Source: Actinomycetota bacterium (GTDB lineage: Bacteria; Actinomycetota; Actinomycetes; Streptosporangiales; Streptosporangiaceae). From it: a stretch of DNA of 18,127 bases. This document shows, one piece after another, positions 6,750-14,265 of this stretch. The DNA lies in NCBI GenBank assembly GCA_003168295.1, contig PMST01000172.1, forward strand, positions 1 to 18,127, in the 5' to 3' direction. The translations under genes were made by a program, and so were the position numbers. Numbering within the stretch: position 1 is the first letter of the stretch; the number at the start of each line of letters is the position of its first letter. The notes under the pieces are model-generated. The model had not been told where the DNA came from and made no database searches. It worked only from the letters and a program-made list of their open reading frames with translations.

Positions 6750-7874
6750 TCATAGTTCGTCATCTGAGTCCGGGTCGTGGACGCCGGAGTCCATTTCGTG
6801 GTCATGGTCGACGTCGTCGTAGCTGGCGGCCACTTCCTCCGGGGTCATCGGCAGCCTGGCCAGCGACGGCGGCGCACCCGCGGTGATCACCTGGCGGAGC
6901 AGCAGGGCCATCGAGTAGCGCGGATCATCGGCCAACGAGCGGTCGAGGGCGACGTTCGCCAGCGCCCCGTCGCCGCACTGCCAGGCCACGAAGGCCAGCA
7001 GTGCCGCGGGCGCGGCCACGTAACCCGGCTGCGCGCGACGGGTCACATCGATCCACAGCCGGCGGTGCCCGTCCCGGTGCGCGGGATCCATCCGGGCCCA
7101 CGCATCGTCCCGGACCCGCAGATCACGCAGGGCCACGGTCATCCTGGCAAGCTGGTAGTCCGCGCCGTAGCGGCCGCCGGCCCGATAGGTGGTGATCATC
7201 GTGCCGACCGCGGCCAGCCCTTCGGACGCGATCAGGTGCCGCACGGCGCCCAGCCGACCGGACTTGCGGGCCTTCGCGAGCAACTGCGTGACGTGCCGCT
7301 CCGCCCGGCGGGTGGCCTGACGCATGGATTCCGCGGTGACGCCGCCGAGCGGGGCAACGCGGGCGGCCACGGCGGCCCGGTCGGGCAGCACCTGGGTCGC
7401 GGTGTCGCCGCCCGTGGCGGACGACGTGCTTGCGTCGAAGGGCACGCCCGCGGCCGGGCAGCACACATCGTCGTCGCACATGTATGACCAGTAGCGGCCG
7501 TCATCGACCCGGAGAAACTCCTGGTGCTCGAGGCCGGCTTCACGCGCCGCGTCCAGCAGTGCGGCCGCCGCCAGGTCAACGAGCGTCTCGGGACCGTAGC
7601 CGACGGTCACCATCGTGGTTATCTCCTGGGCGCTGATGACGCCGACGGCGTGAGCGGCGAGGTCGGCAGCCACGCCCGCACCGGGCGGATCAGGTAGGTC
7701 GTATCGAAGCGTGACCTTGACGTTACCTGAGGGCTCGATCCCGATTACCACGAGGCTGGTCTCGGGCACGAAACCGAGCAACTGCGGGATGGCCGCGAGC
7801 AGCGCCGCAGGCGAGTCGGCCCGGATTTGCGAGTTTTGCGGGGTTTCGTCACCCGCAGTACAAGTTTGTGTCAT
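6750..7874 (-). CDS. DUF4192 domain-containing protein
   Basis: A 374-residue protein of the actinobacterial DUF4192 family, whose function is unknown. The N-terminal signature RADSPAALLAAIPQLLGFVP with SLVVIGIE is characteristic, as is the cysteine-bearing WSYMCDDDVCCPAAGVPFD block around residues 128-147 and the C-terminal ALLAFVAWQCGDGALANVAL helix region. There is no signal peptide or membrane segment, so it should be cytosolic. The tail (from about residue 350) is acidic and His/Asp-rich. The ATG at 7874 has only a weak upstream GGGTGG. It lies 158 bases before tmsA on the same strand and 42 bases downstream of the mshC terminator, so it probably has its own transcript. Family assignment is firm, and no role is claimed. 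Confidence 0.9.
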   Translation of the reverse strand: MTQTCTAGDETPQNSQIRADSPAALLAAIPQLLGFVPETSLVVIGIEPSGNVKVTLRYDLPDPPGAGVAADLAAHAVGVISAQEITTMVTVGYGPETLVDLAAAALLDAAREAGLEHQEFLRVDDGRYWSYMCDDDVCCPAAGVPFDASTSSATGGDTATQVLPDRAAVAARVAPLGGVTAESMRQATRRAERHVTQLLAKARKSGRLGAVRHLIASEGLAAVGTMITTYRAGGRYGADYQLARMTVALRDLRVRDDAWARMDPAHRDGHRRLWIDVTRRAQPGYVAAPAALLAFVAWQCGDGALANVALDRSLADDPRYSMALLLRQVITAGAPPSLARLPMTPEEVAASYDDVDHDHEMDSGVHDPDSDDEL

Positions 7875-7916
7875 GCCACCCAGACTGTGATTTCAGGAAG
7901 GCTGACGCGAAGTGGC

Positions 7917-7953
7917 AAAAATGCCTGTGGATGAACCTGGTTCATCCACAGGC
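7917..7953 (-). terminator. Intrinsic terminator of mshC
   Basis: On the minus strand a perfect 13-bp stem (7953-7941 with 7935-7923, GCCTGTGGATGAA and its complement) closes a 5-base loop and is followed by ATTTTTGCC (T5 at 7921-7917). It lies about 45 bases after the mshC stop. This is an unusually clean U-tract terminator for so GC-rich a genome, and it separates mshC from the DUF4192 gene. Confidence 0.88.
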
Positions 7954-7999
7954 GCGGTGGAGCGTTCAGCGCGAAATGTCGGTGCCGCCGGCAAGCGAC

Positions 8000-9424
8000 C
8001 TACAAGGTGATCCCGAGCCGAGCGTCGACGGTCTCCTTGACGAGCCGGGCCCCGGAGACGTCCTGCGCGGTGATCCGGGTGGGCGCCTTGGCCAGCAGCG
8101 AGTCAGCCCAGCGATTAACGATGGAGAGCGCACCGGGAGCGTCGAGGTCGTCGCGAAGGCGCGCCCGCACTCCGGCCAGGACGCCGACGGCCTCGCTGGC
8201 CGGCCCCGAGCCGGGCGCGCCGAACTCGGCCTCGCGACCGGCGAACTCGGTCTCGGAGGCCATCGGGGCGGGTGCGGAGTCCGCGTCCGGGTAGGGAACG
8301 GCTGCCTCGGCACGGGCCAGCGCGGCGCGCCAGCGGGCGAGCCTGGCCTGCCCATCGCCGAGGACGGCGTCGGTCCACTCCCAGTCGGAGCGGTAATGAT
8401 GCGCCAGCAGCGACATCCGTATCGCCATGGGGTCCACGCCATCGGCCAGGAGCCTGCTCACGAACACCAGGTTCCCCAGCGACTTAGACATCTTCTCGCC
8501 GTGATAGCTGACCATCCCGGCGTGGGCATACACCCGCGCGAACGCGTTCTCGATGGGAGCCAGCGCGACCCGGGCGTGCGAGGCGCTCATTTCATGATGC
8601 GGGAACACCAGGTCGACCCCGCCGGCCTGGACATCGAAGACCGGGCCTAGGTACTCGGTGGCGATCGCGGCGCACTCGACGTGCCAGCCGGGCCTGCCGC
8701 GGCCGAACGGCGAGTCCCAGGACGGCTCGCCGGGCCGCTCCGCCCGCCACACCAGACAGTCCAGCGGATCCTTCTTCCCCGGCCGGCTCGGGTCGCCGCC
8801 GCGCTCGGCGGCGAGCACGGCCATCTCCGCCGGGCCGAACTCGGAGGCGGTGCCGGGTCCGGACAGCAGACCGAACCGCGGGTCCGCCGACTTCGCGAAG
8901 TAGATATCCTCATCGACGCCATACAGGGCACCCCGGTCGGCCATCTGGGCGCTGAACCGCTCGATGATCGGCAGTGCCTCAACCGCCCCGATCAGGTGGG
9001 TGGGCGGCAGCACGCGCAGGGCCTCCATGTCCTCGCGGTAGCGCTGCGTTTCGCGGCGGGCCAGCTCACGCCAGTCTTCGCCGTCCCGGGTGGCCCGCTC
9101 GAGCAGCGGATCGTCGACGTCGGTGACGTTCTGCACGTAGATAACCGTGAAGCGGGAGGGGGACGACTGGGGATGTGGGACGCCTAGGGCATCTGAGGGC
9201 TCTGGGGCCGCGTCCAGCCAGGCGCGCACGAGCAGGTCCCAGGCGGTGTAGGTGGCGGCGTGCCCGATATGCGTCGCGTCGTAGGGGGTAATGCCGCAGG
9301 CATACAGCGTGGCCACCGGACCCGCCGAGGCGAGGACCAGTTTCCCGGTGGCCGTGTCGTGCAGGCGGGGCGCCGGACCGCTCCCCGGAAGCACGGGAAC
9401 ATCCGCACCACGCCAAGACTCCAT
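8000..9424 (-). CDS. mshC: Cysteine:glucosaminyl-inositol ligase of mycothiol synthesis (MshC)
   Basis: MshC joins L-cysteine to GlcN-Ins using ATP, the third catalysed step toward mycothiol, the main actinobacterial thiol, in the cytosol. The protein is a cysteinyl-tRNA-synthetase-like class Ia ligase without the tRNA-binding region. HIGH motif IGH at residues 53-55; KMSKS at 311-315. Cys43, Cys251 and His276 fit the zinc/cysteine-binding set, with the same 25-residue Cys-to-His spacing as in CysRS. The start [14 protein letters not shown] matches MshC rather than CysRS, as does [10 protein letters not shown]. At 474 residues it is longer than the usual 410-415. About 20 extra residues lie at 73-92 (Pro/Ser-rich) and more in an Ala/Pro-rich linker near 365-400. 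ATG 9424 sits seven bases after a -10, so translation is probably leaderless. Confidence 0.97.
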   Translation of the reverse strand: MESWRGADVPVLPGSGPAPRLHDTATGKLVLASAGPVATLYACGITPYDATHIGHAATYTAWDLLVRAWLDAAPEPSDALGVPHPQSSPSRFTVIYVQNVTDVDDPLLERATRDGEDWRELARRETQRYREDMEALRVLPPTHLIGAVEALPIIERFSAQMADRGALYGVDEDIYFAKSADPRFGLLSGPGTASEFGPAEMAVLAAERGGDPSRPGKKDPLDCLVWRAERPGEPSWDSPFGRGRPGWHVECAAIATEYLGPVFDVQAGGVDLVFPHHEMSASHARVALAPIENAFARVYAHAGMVSYHGEKMSKSLGNLVFVSRLLADGVDPMAIRMSLLAHHYRSDWEWTDAVLGDGQARLARWRAALARAEAAVPYPDADSAPAPMASETEFAGREAEFGAPGSGPASEAVGVLAGVRARLRDDLDAPGALSIVNRWADSLLAKAPTRITAQDVSGARLVKETVDARLGITL

Positions 9425-9431
9425 GCTCGTC

Positions 9432-9459
9432 AGGTTATCGCGCGGCCCGGGCCCGGCAA
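9432..9459 (-). promoter_or_regulatory. mshC: mshC promoter (leaderless type)
   Basis: TTGCCG (9459-9454), a 16-bp spacer and TAACCT (9437-9432) fit an actinobacterial housekeeping promoter. The -10 ends seven bases before the mshC ATG, so transcription should start at or within a base or two of the AUG. No Shine-Dalgarno sequence is present between them. Confidence 0.6.
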
Positions 9460-9546
9460 CCCGCGCCTCCGCACCAGCTCACGGCGTGCCCGAGGGGCCA
9501 GAGTGACGGAAATGTGCATCGGGAGGGTATCTGCAACCGCTGGGGG

Positions 9547-11103
9547 CTAGGGGATGCTGGCGGCTAGGGCGGGGGGCTGGCGGACAGCGGTGGCCTGCTC
9601 GAAGGCGTAGGCGAGGGCGATCAGCCGCGGCTCGGTCCAACGCGGGCCGAAGAACGAGAGGCCGACCGGCAGGCCCGATACGTAACCGCACGGGACCGTG
9701 ACGGACGGGCAGCCGGCGACCGCGGCCGGGCCGGCTGTGCCGAACACGTGGTGATCGCCGAGCACGTAGTCGGTGAGGCAGGCCGGATTGGCGGTCAGGG
9801 CCACGATGGCCTCCAGCCCGTGCTGAGCCAGCGGCGTGCCGACAGCGGCGCGGGCCAGCCGGGTGGCCTCGCGCCGCGCCGCCAGGTAGCCGCTGTCGGT
9901 CAGGTCTCCGCTGGTCGCCTCGGCCTGCTCGAACAGCTCCTGACCGAACCGGGACAACACCAGGTCCGCGTTCCGCTTGTTGAAGTCGATCAGCTCGGCC
10001 AGCGTGCCGGGCACTCCCCCGCTGGTGCTGAAGTCGGCCAGGTAAGCCAGGTAGGCGTTGATCCCGTACTTGAACTCGTGCCGCAGCGCGGCGAACTCGG
10101 GCTTGGAGATCTTGCCCGCCTCGGGCAGCGTCACCGGATCGGTCACGATGGCCCCGAGCGAGCGCAGCTTGGCCACGGCCAGGTCCAGCTGCGCCTCGGT
10201 CGCCGGTCCCGCCGGGGACGAGACATCGCGCCAGATGCCGAGCCTGGCACGGTCCAGGGCGGCGTCATCCAGTGCGGTCGTGTAAGAGGTACCGGAATGA
10301 GTCACCCGGGCCCGTTCCGCCATATCGTTTTCACTGGCGGGGACGGGATCGGCCGGGTCGGGGGCGGCCAGGACGGACAGCAGCGCCGCCGCGTCCGCGA
10401 CGCGCACCGCCATCGGCCCGGCGGTGTCCTGGACCGGCGAGATCGGCACGATGCCCCGCCGGCTGACCAGCCCGTTGGTGGGCTTGATGCCGACGACTCC
10501 GCAGGTACTGGCCGGGGACACGATCGAGCCGTCGGTCTCGGTGCCGACCGCGAGCGGCGCCAGTCCCGCCGCCACCGCCGCCGCCGAACCCGAGCTCGAG
10601 CCGGACGGGTTGCGGTCAAGCGCGTACGGGTTCGCGGTCTGCCCGCCCAGCGTCGACCAGCCGCTGGCCGAGTGGATCGAGCGGAAGTTCGCCCACTCCG
10701 ACAGGTTCGCCTTGCCGATGATCACCGCTCCGGCGGCGCGCAGCCGCGAGACGACGAACGCGTCGTCAGGCTCCGCCCCGAGCAACGCGGGCGATCCCGC
10801 CGTGGTCGGCATGCCCGCGACGCCGACGTTGTCCTTGACCAGGACGGGAATGCCCTCGAGCGGGCCGCGCGGGCCGTTCGCCGCGCGGGCCGCATCGCTG
10901 GCCGCGGCCTCGGCCGGGGCGTCGAGGTTCACCGTGATGACCGCGTGCAGCGCGGGATTGAGATGGTCGATGCGCTGAAGGTACAAACCGGTCAGTGCGA
11001 CCGAGGTGAGGGCCCCGGAGGCCATCTCGGCCTGCAATTCGGTGAGCGACGCCTGGCCAGCGCCGATGCGGGTACCCAAGATCGCATCACGGAAGTCCGA
11101 CAT
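9547..11103 (-). CDS. Amidase-signature family amidase
   Basis: A 518-residue hydrolase of the amidase-signature family (AmiE/GatA fold) that hydrolyses carboxamide bonds through a Ser-cisSer-Lys triad. Lys90 lies in PVLVKDNVGVAGMPTTAG, cis-Ser170 in NPSGSSSGSAAAVAAG, and the nucleophile Ser193 in TETDGSIVSPASTCGVVG. The downstream PVQDTAGPMAVRVADAA block is also typical. The frame stays open upstream to 11394, but those extra residues overlap IclR and do not resemble the family. ATG 11103 (MSDFRDAILG) is the right start. It has no clear ribosome site, and TATTCT lies six bases upstream, so a leaderless start is possible. No GatB/GatC partner is present, so it is probably a free amidase rather than the tRNA amidotransferase subunit. 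IclR, 67 bases upstream, may control it. Substrate unknown. Confidence 0.9.
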   Translation of the reverse strand: MSDFRDAILGTRIGAGQASLTELQAEMASGALTSVALTGLYLQRIDHLNPALHAVITVNLDAPAEAAASDAARAANGPRGPLEGIPVLVKDNVGVAGMPTTAGSPALLGAEPDDAFVVSRLRAAGAVIIGKANLSEWANFRSIHSASGWSTLGGQTANPYALDRNPSGSSSGSAAAVAAGLAPLAVGTETDGSIVSPASTCGVVGIKPTNGLVSRRGIVPISPVQDTAGPMAVRVADAAALLSVLAAPDPADPVPASENDMAERARVTHSGTSYTTALDDAALDRARLGIWRDVSSPAGPATEAQLDLAVAKLRSLGAIVTDPVTLPEAGKISKPEFAALRHEFKYGINAYLAYLADFSTSGGVPGTLAELIDFNKRNADLVLSRFGQELFEQAEATSGDLTDSGYLAARREATRLARAAVGTPLAQHGLEAIVALTANPACLTDYVLGDHHVFGTAGPAAVAGCPSVTVPCGYVSGLPVGLSFFGPRWTEPRLIALAYAFEQATAVRQPPALAASIP

Positions 11104-11170
11104 GGGCGAAGAATAACCGTGCCGCCGGCTCCCTGCTCGGAGTGCCCTCTCGGCTGGCACCGGGACGAAG

Positions 11171-11956
11171 CTACCGGCGTACGGCCCGGAGGTCGTTGTT
11201 GAGGCGCATAGCCGCGGCCCGGACCTGGTCCAGCAGGTGCTTGCGCTCCTCGGCCGAGGCGCGGACCAGCGGCGAGGGCACGGTGAGAGCGGCCAGCGTG
11301 CGCTTGCCCTGAACGCCCGCGGCCGAGGCCGCCCACACCCCCTGGTGGATCTCCTCTTCGCTGGTGGCGAAGCCCTGCTGCCCGGCCCGCACAACCCGCG
11401 CCTCGAACACCGCGGCGGCCTCGGGATCGCGCTCCGCCAGCGGCGCCAGGATGTCCTTGCGGGCCTGCGGCGGCAGGCCGGCCAGCAGCAGCTTGGCGCT
11501 GGCCCCCCGATCGGTCGGAAGCGTCGCCCCCGGTTCGAATGCGATCCGCAGCCGCTGCACCGATTGCACCCGGTGCACGCACACCGCCGACCGGCCGATC
11601 AGCCGGACCAAGATGACGGTCTCCCCGGTTTCGGTGGCCAGGTCGCGCATCACCGGATCGGCGAACTCGATGATGGATTCCGCCGACTCCGCCGCTCTGG
11701 CCAGGCCGATCAGCCGCGCCGAGAGCCGGTAGCTGCCGCGTTCGTCCCCGGCCAGCAGGCCGGTCTCGCGCAGCAGCGTTATGTAGCGATAGACGCTGGG
11801 CAGCGCGATGCCGGTGGCCGCGGCCAGGTCGCGCGCTGTGAGGGTGTTCCTTTCGGCGGAGAACGCCAGCATCAGGGCGAGGACCCGACGGGCCCCTTCG
11901 CAACCATGTGCGGCACTCGCCTCCGGAGGCATCTTTACCGCCGAAGCCCTGGCCAT
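11171..11956 (-). CDS. IclR-family transcriptional regulator
   Basis: A 261-residue DNA-binding regulator. Residues about 22-78 form the winged helix-turn-helix (RRVLALMLAFSAERNTLTAR, then DLAAATGIALPSVYRYITLL and a GSYRLSARLI wing). The rest is the IclR effector-binding domain, with VCVHRVQSVQRLRIAFEPGA, LPTDRGASAKLLLAG and GFATSEEEIHQGVWAASA recognisable. Such proteins bind small organic acids or aromatic catabolites and often control a neighbouring catabolic gene. The candidate target is the amidase immediately downstream on the same strand. ATG 11956 has AGAAGGG just upstream, part of a duplicated 11-bp sequence. Its promoter carries an inverted repeat over the -10, which suggests autoregulation. 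Ligand unknown. Confidence 0.95.
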   Translation of the reverse strand: MARASAVKMPPEASAAHGCEGARRVLALMLAFSAERNTLTARDLAAATGIALPSVYRYITLLRETGLLAGDERGSYRLSARLIGLARAAESAESIIEFADPVMRDLATETGETVILVRLIGRSAVCVHRVQSVQRLRIAFEPGATLPTDRGASAKLLLAGLPPQARKDILAPLAERDPEAAAVFEARVVRAGQQGFATSEEEIHQGVWAASAAGVQGKRTLAALTVPSPLVRASAEERKHLLDQVRAAAMRLNNDLRAVRR

Positions 11957-11983
11957 GTGACCCTTCTTGGGGGTGACCCTTCT
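11957..11983 (-). repeat. Duplicated 11-bp ribosome-site sequence before the IclR gene
   Basis: AGAAGGGTCAC on the minus strand occurs twice, at 11967-11957 and 11983-11973, 16 bp apart and both identical. The proximal copy supplies the Shine-Dalgarno sequence of the IclR start. The distal one may be a stand-by site, part of an operator, or a neutral duplication. Confidence 0.7.
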
Positions 11984-11986
11984 CGG

Positions 11987-12041
11987 GTTATCAGAACCTA
12001 ACTATCGGCAGATGATAACGGTGTCGGCGGTATACAGTCAA
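11987..12041 (-). promoter_or_regulatory. IclR gene promoter with inverted-repeat operator
   Basis: On the minus strand TTGACT (12041-12036), an 18-bp spacer and TATCAT (12017-12012) form a good promoter about 55 bases before the IclR start. A perfect 7-bp inverted repeat, GTTATCA (11987-11993) and TGATAAC (12013-12019), has one arm on the -10 and the other 26 bp downstream. Binding there would block initiation, consistent with IclR autorepression (inferred). Confidence 0.6.
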
Positions 12042-12046
12042 CGGAT

Positions 12047-12799
12047 TCAGGGATGCCAGCCGGACGGGATGAGCAGGCTGGCGCCGGCGACCAGGGCGGC
12101 CAGGGCCACGAGCGCGAACAGCGCCACCCACAGGCCCGCGGGGACGCCGGTCATCCGGGCCAGCTGGTCGGCATCCGAGGCCCCGGTCCAATTCCGCGAA
12201 CCCCGCGCTACGTTCCGGCGTCGCCCCCGGTATTCGCCGCGCGCCAGCTCGAGCACCGGCCGCACCCCGCCGAACAGCAGGAACCACACCGCCAGGTAGG
12301 CGAATCCCGCCTGCACGGCGGGCGGGGCGTAATAGCTGACCGCGAACACGGCGACCGCCGTGGCCAGCACCGCGACCGCGCCGAACACATTGCGGATGGC
12401 CAGGAACGTCGCGGCCAGCAGCACCAGGGCTAGCCACAGCATCGCGGTCAGGTGCCGCTCCGCCAGCAGGGCAGCCGCGCCCGCCCCGAGCAGCGAGGGC
12501 ATGACGTAACCCGCTGCCGCGGTGAGCACCAGGCCGGGACCGGTCCGCCGGCCGCGCGAATAGGTGACCCCTGAGCTGTCCGAGTGCAGCCGTATCCCCT
12601 CCAGTTTCCGCCCGGATAGCACGGACACCAGCGCATGGCCGCCCTCGTGCGCGATCGTGATCACCTTGCCCGACAGCCGCCACGACCCGGTGTTCAGCAC
12701 GATGAGCAGGGCGGCCAGGCCGGTCAGTCCCACCACCCAGGCGGGCGGCAGGGGCTGGCTGCCCGACACCCGGTCCCAGACCCGGGCGAGCACGTTCAT
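12047..12799 (-). CDS. M50-type membrane zinc metalloprotease
   Basis: A 250-residue polytopic protein of the M50B/site-2-protease-like group. The zinc-binding HEGGH lies at residues 51-55, within the membrane-proximal stretch SGKVITIAHEGGHALVSVLS, and is followed by the usual GRKLEGIRLHSDSSGVTYS. About five or six hydrophobic segments follow, with a soluble Arg-rich loop near residues 188-218. Members cleave membrane proteins within or near the bilayer, with unknown substrates in this subgroup. I do not see the second LDG-type zinc motif of classical M50 proteases, so the third ligand is uncertain. The start ATG 12799 overlaps the stop of the 16-codon repeat ORF by ATGA and has no Shine-Dalgarno sequence of its own, so it depends on coupled translation from the CPBP gene upstream. 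Confidence 0.85.
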   Translation of the reverse strand: MNVLARVWDRVSGSQPLPPAWVVGLTGLAALLIVLNTGSWRLSGKVITIAHEGGHALVSVLSGRKLEGIRLHSDSSGVTYSRGRRTGPGLVLTAAAGYVMPSLLGAGAAALLAERHLTAMLWLALVLLAATFLAIRNVFGAVAVLATAVAVFAVSYYAPPAVQAGFAYLAVWFLLFGGVRPVLELARGEYRGRRRNVARGSRNWTGASDADQLARMTGVPAGLWVALFALVALAALVAGASLLIPSGWHP

Positions 12800-12846
12800 G
12801 GCGCGGGCTCGTTCGGCGCGGGCTCGTTCGGCGCGGGCTCGTTCAT
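12796..12846 (-). CDS. 16-codon repeat mini-ORF, M(NEPAP)3, bridging two protease genes
   Basis: ATG 12846-12844 overlaps the CPBP stop codon (ATGA). Its TGA at 12798-12796 overlaps the start of the M50 gene (ATGA again). Between them it consists only of three copies of Asn-Glu-Pro-Ala-Pro from three exact 15-bp repeats. A protein function is unproven. It may simply pass ribosomes from one gene to the next after the original stop/start overlap was pulled apart by repeat expansion. Confidence 0.5.
   Translation of the reverse strand: MNEPAPNEPAPNEPAP
12800..12844. repeat. Three exact tandem 15-bp repeats
   Basis: GGCGCGGGCTCGTTC (plus strand) occurs at 12800-12814, 12815-12829 and 12830-12844 with no mismatches. 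It lies exactly between the CPBP stop and the M50 start. Exact identity suggests recent or ongoing slippage. Confidence 0.95.
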
Positions 12847-13667
12847 GGGGCGGGCAGCCAGGAGACGTGGCCGGCCAGCAAGGCGTAGCCGACGAAGGCC
12901 ACCGCGTCGATCAGGAAGTGCGCGATGATCAGCGGGGTGACCCGGCCCCAGCGGCGGTACAAGATGCCGAAGACGGCACCCATGAAGGCGTTCCCGAAGA
13001 AGGCGCCGATACCCTGGTACAGGTGGTAGGAGCCCCTGATCGCCGCGCTGATGGCGATGGCCCGGGACGGCCGGACGCCGAGTTTCTCCAGCCTTGTCAG
13101 CAGGTAACCGACGACCACGACCTCCTCCACGGCGGCGTTCTGGAACGCGGAGAGCAGTAGCACCGGGATCCGCCACCAGACGTCTGGCAGGCTCTCCGCC
13201 ACGACGTTCAGCTCGACGCCGACATGAAACGCGATCAGGTAAAGGGCCAGGCCGCCGCCGCCGATCACCGCGGCGATCACCGCCCCCCTGGCCAGGTCCT
13301 TGCCGGGCTCGCGGGCATCTAGGCCGATCGAGGCGGGCCGGTCCCCCGCCCGGGCCAGCAGGTAAAGCACGAGCAGCACCGGGGCGAGCGACAAGGTGAT
13401 GTTAGTGAGCTGCAGGAACAGGTCGAGCAGCGGGCGGCCGGGGGCCAGGCTGCCGTTGAGCGTCGCGGTCTGCTTGCTGAGCGACTGCTGGGCGGTCAGC
13501 GAGCCGATGTAGGAGACGAGCGCGTAGACGCCGCTCGCGCCGAGTGAGACGGCGAAGACGGCCACGATCTCCCAGCGCTGCAGCCGGGCGGCCCCGGCAT
13601 CCAGCGCGGCCGGCGGCGGGGCGGCGGTCGTGGCGACCGGGGGGCTCGTCGAGGTCTCGTCGGTCAT
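12843..13667 (-). CDS. CPBP-family intramembrane protease-like protein
   Basis: A 274-residue membrane protein of the CPBP (CAAX protease and bacteriocin-processing/Abi) family. The Pro/Ala-rich N-terminus (residues 1-30) is cytosolic-looking, followed by about seven or eight hydrophobic segments. Conserved motifs are Glu181-Glu182 in AVEEVVVVGYLL, His215 in RGSYHLYQGIGAF, Asn226, and His250/Asp254 in LIIAHFLIDAVAF. The Arg of the textbook EExxxR motif is Val here, as I recall for the actinobacterial EEVVVVGYLLTRL subgroup, so this is not necessarily a loss of function. ATG 13667 has AAAGGA upstream. It is first of the CPBP/mini-ORF/M50 unit and divergent from the membrane protein at 13780. 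Substrate unknown. Pairing with a second membrane protease suggests a shared processing or envelope-stress role. Confidence 0.9.
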   Translation of the reverse strand: MTDETSTSPPVATTAAPPPAALDAGAARLQRWEIVAVFAVSLGASGVYALVSYIGSLTAQQSLSKQTATLNGSLAPGRPLLDLFLQLTNITLSLAPVLLVLYLLARAGDRPASIGLDAREPGKDLARGAVIAAVIGGGGLALYLIAFHVGVELNVVAESLPDVWWRIPVLLLSAFQNAAVEEVVVVGYLLTRLEKLGVRPSRAIAISAAIRGSYHLYQGIGAFFGNAFMGAVFGILYRRWGRVTPLIIAHFLIDAVAFVGYALLAGHVSWLPAP

Positions 13668-13779
13668 CGTCCTTTAGTATCGCCGAACCCACGGCGGGAA
13701 TGGCCCGTCCCGAGGCGAGCCACTAAGCTCGGGTACATCACGGCGGGACTGAGCCCGTCGTAACCTAGCCGAGGTCATC

Positions 13780-14265
13780 ATGTACCAGCCTTACCCGTCC
13801 GGCGGCAATACCTTGGAGCCGGACCGGCGGGTCGCGCCCGCGACCGTCGTGAACGCGGTCAAGCTCATGTACGCCGGCGCCGCCGTCAGCACCGTCAGCC
13901 TGATCGTCTCCCTGGTCAGCATCGGCGGCACCAAGGCCCAGATCAGGAAGGCGCGGCCCAGCCTCACCGTGACCCAGGTCAACCAGCTGAACACGTTCAT
14001 CATCGCGCTGGCCCTGCTCTCCGGCATCGTCGGGATCGCCCTGTGGCTGTGGATGGCGCGGGCGAACAGCCAGGGCAAGAACTGGGCCAGGATCGTTTCG
14101 ACCGTCTTGTTCTGCCTGGCGACGCTGGACCTGGTCGGCGTGGTGGGCGAGCCGAAAACGGTGCTCGGCCTGATCTTTCCCGTACTGACCTGGCTCATCG
14201 GCGTCGTCACGGTGTTCCTGCTCTGGCGTGCCCCATCGAGCGCGTTCTTCAAGGGAGCTGAGTGA
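13780..14265 (+). CDS. Four-helix membrane protein of unknown function
   Basis: A 161-residue protein with a short polar N-terminus (MYQPYPSGG, residues 1-22) and four predicted transmembrane helices at about 24-48, 68-95, 104-124 and 126-149. A GGTKAQIRKA-type basic loop lies between the first two and ends with the short tail APSSAFFKGAE. Proteins of this layout are common in actinobacteria, and I recognise no functional domain. ATG 13780 follows CGAGG five bases upstream. The stop overlaps the next gene's GTG start by four bases (GTGA), so the two are co-translated. It may be an accessory membrane partner of the aldolase or simply share its operon. Confidence 0.85.
   Translation: MYQPYPSGGNTLEPDRRVAPATVVNAVKLMYAGAAVSTVSLIVSLVSIGGTKAQIRKARPSLTVTQVNQLNTFIIALALLSGIVGIALWLWMARANSQGKNWARIVSTVLFCLATLDLVGVVGEPKTVLGLIFPVLTWLIGVVTVFLLWRAPSSAFFKGAE

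Noticed and set aside
8000..9424. Cysteinyl-tRNA synthetase
   Set aside because: The MESW start, the length and the missing anticodon-binding domain identify MshC instead.
9547..11103. GatA subunit of the tRNA amidotransferase
   Set aside because: No gatB or gatC nearby and an IclR regulator adjacent; a free amidase is more likely.
9748..11202. Long open frame (484 codons) on the + strand opposite the amidase
   Set aside because: Antisense shadow; the minus-strand frame carries the full amidase signature and triad.
11104..11394. N-terminal extension of the amidase frame to 11394
   Set aside because: It overlaps the IclR gene and reads as Arg/Pro/Ser-rich nonsense; the family N-terminus begins at ATG 11103.
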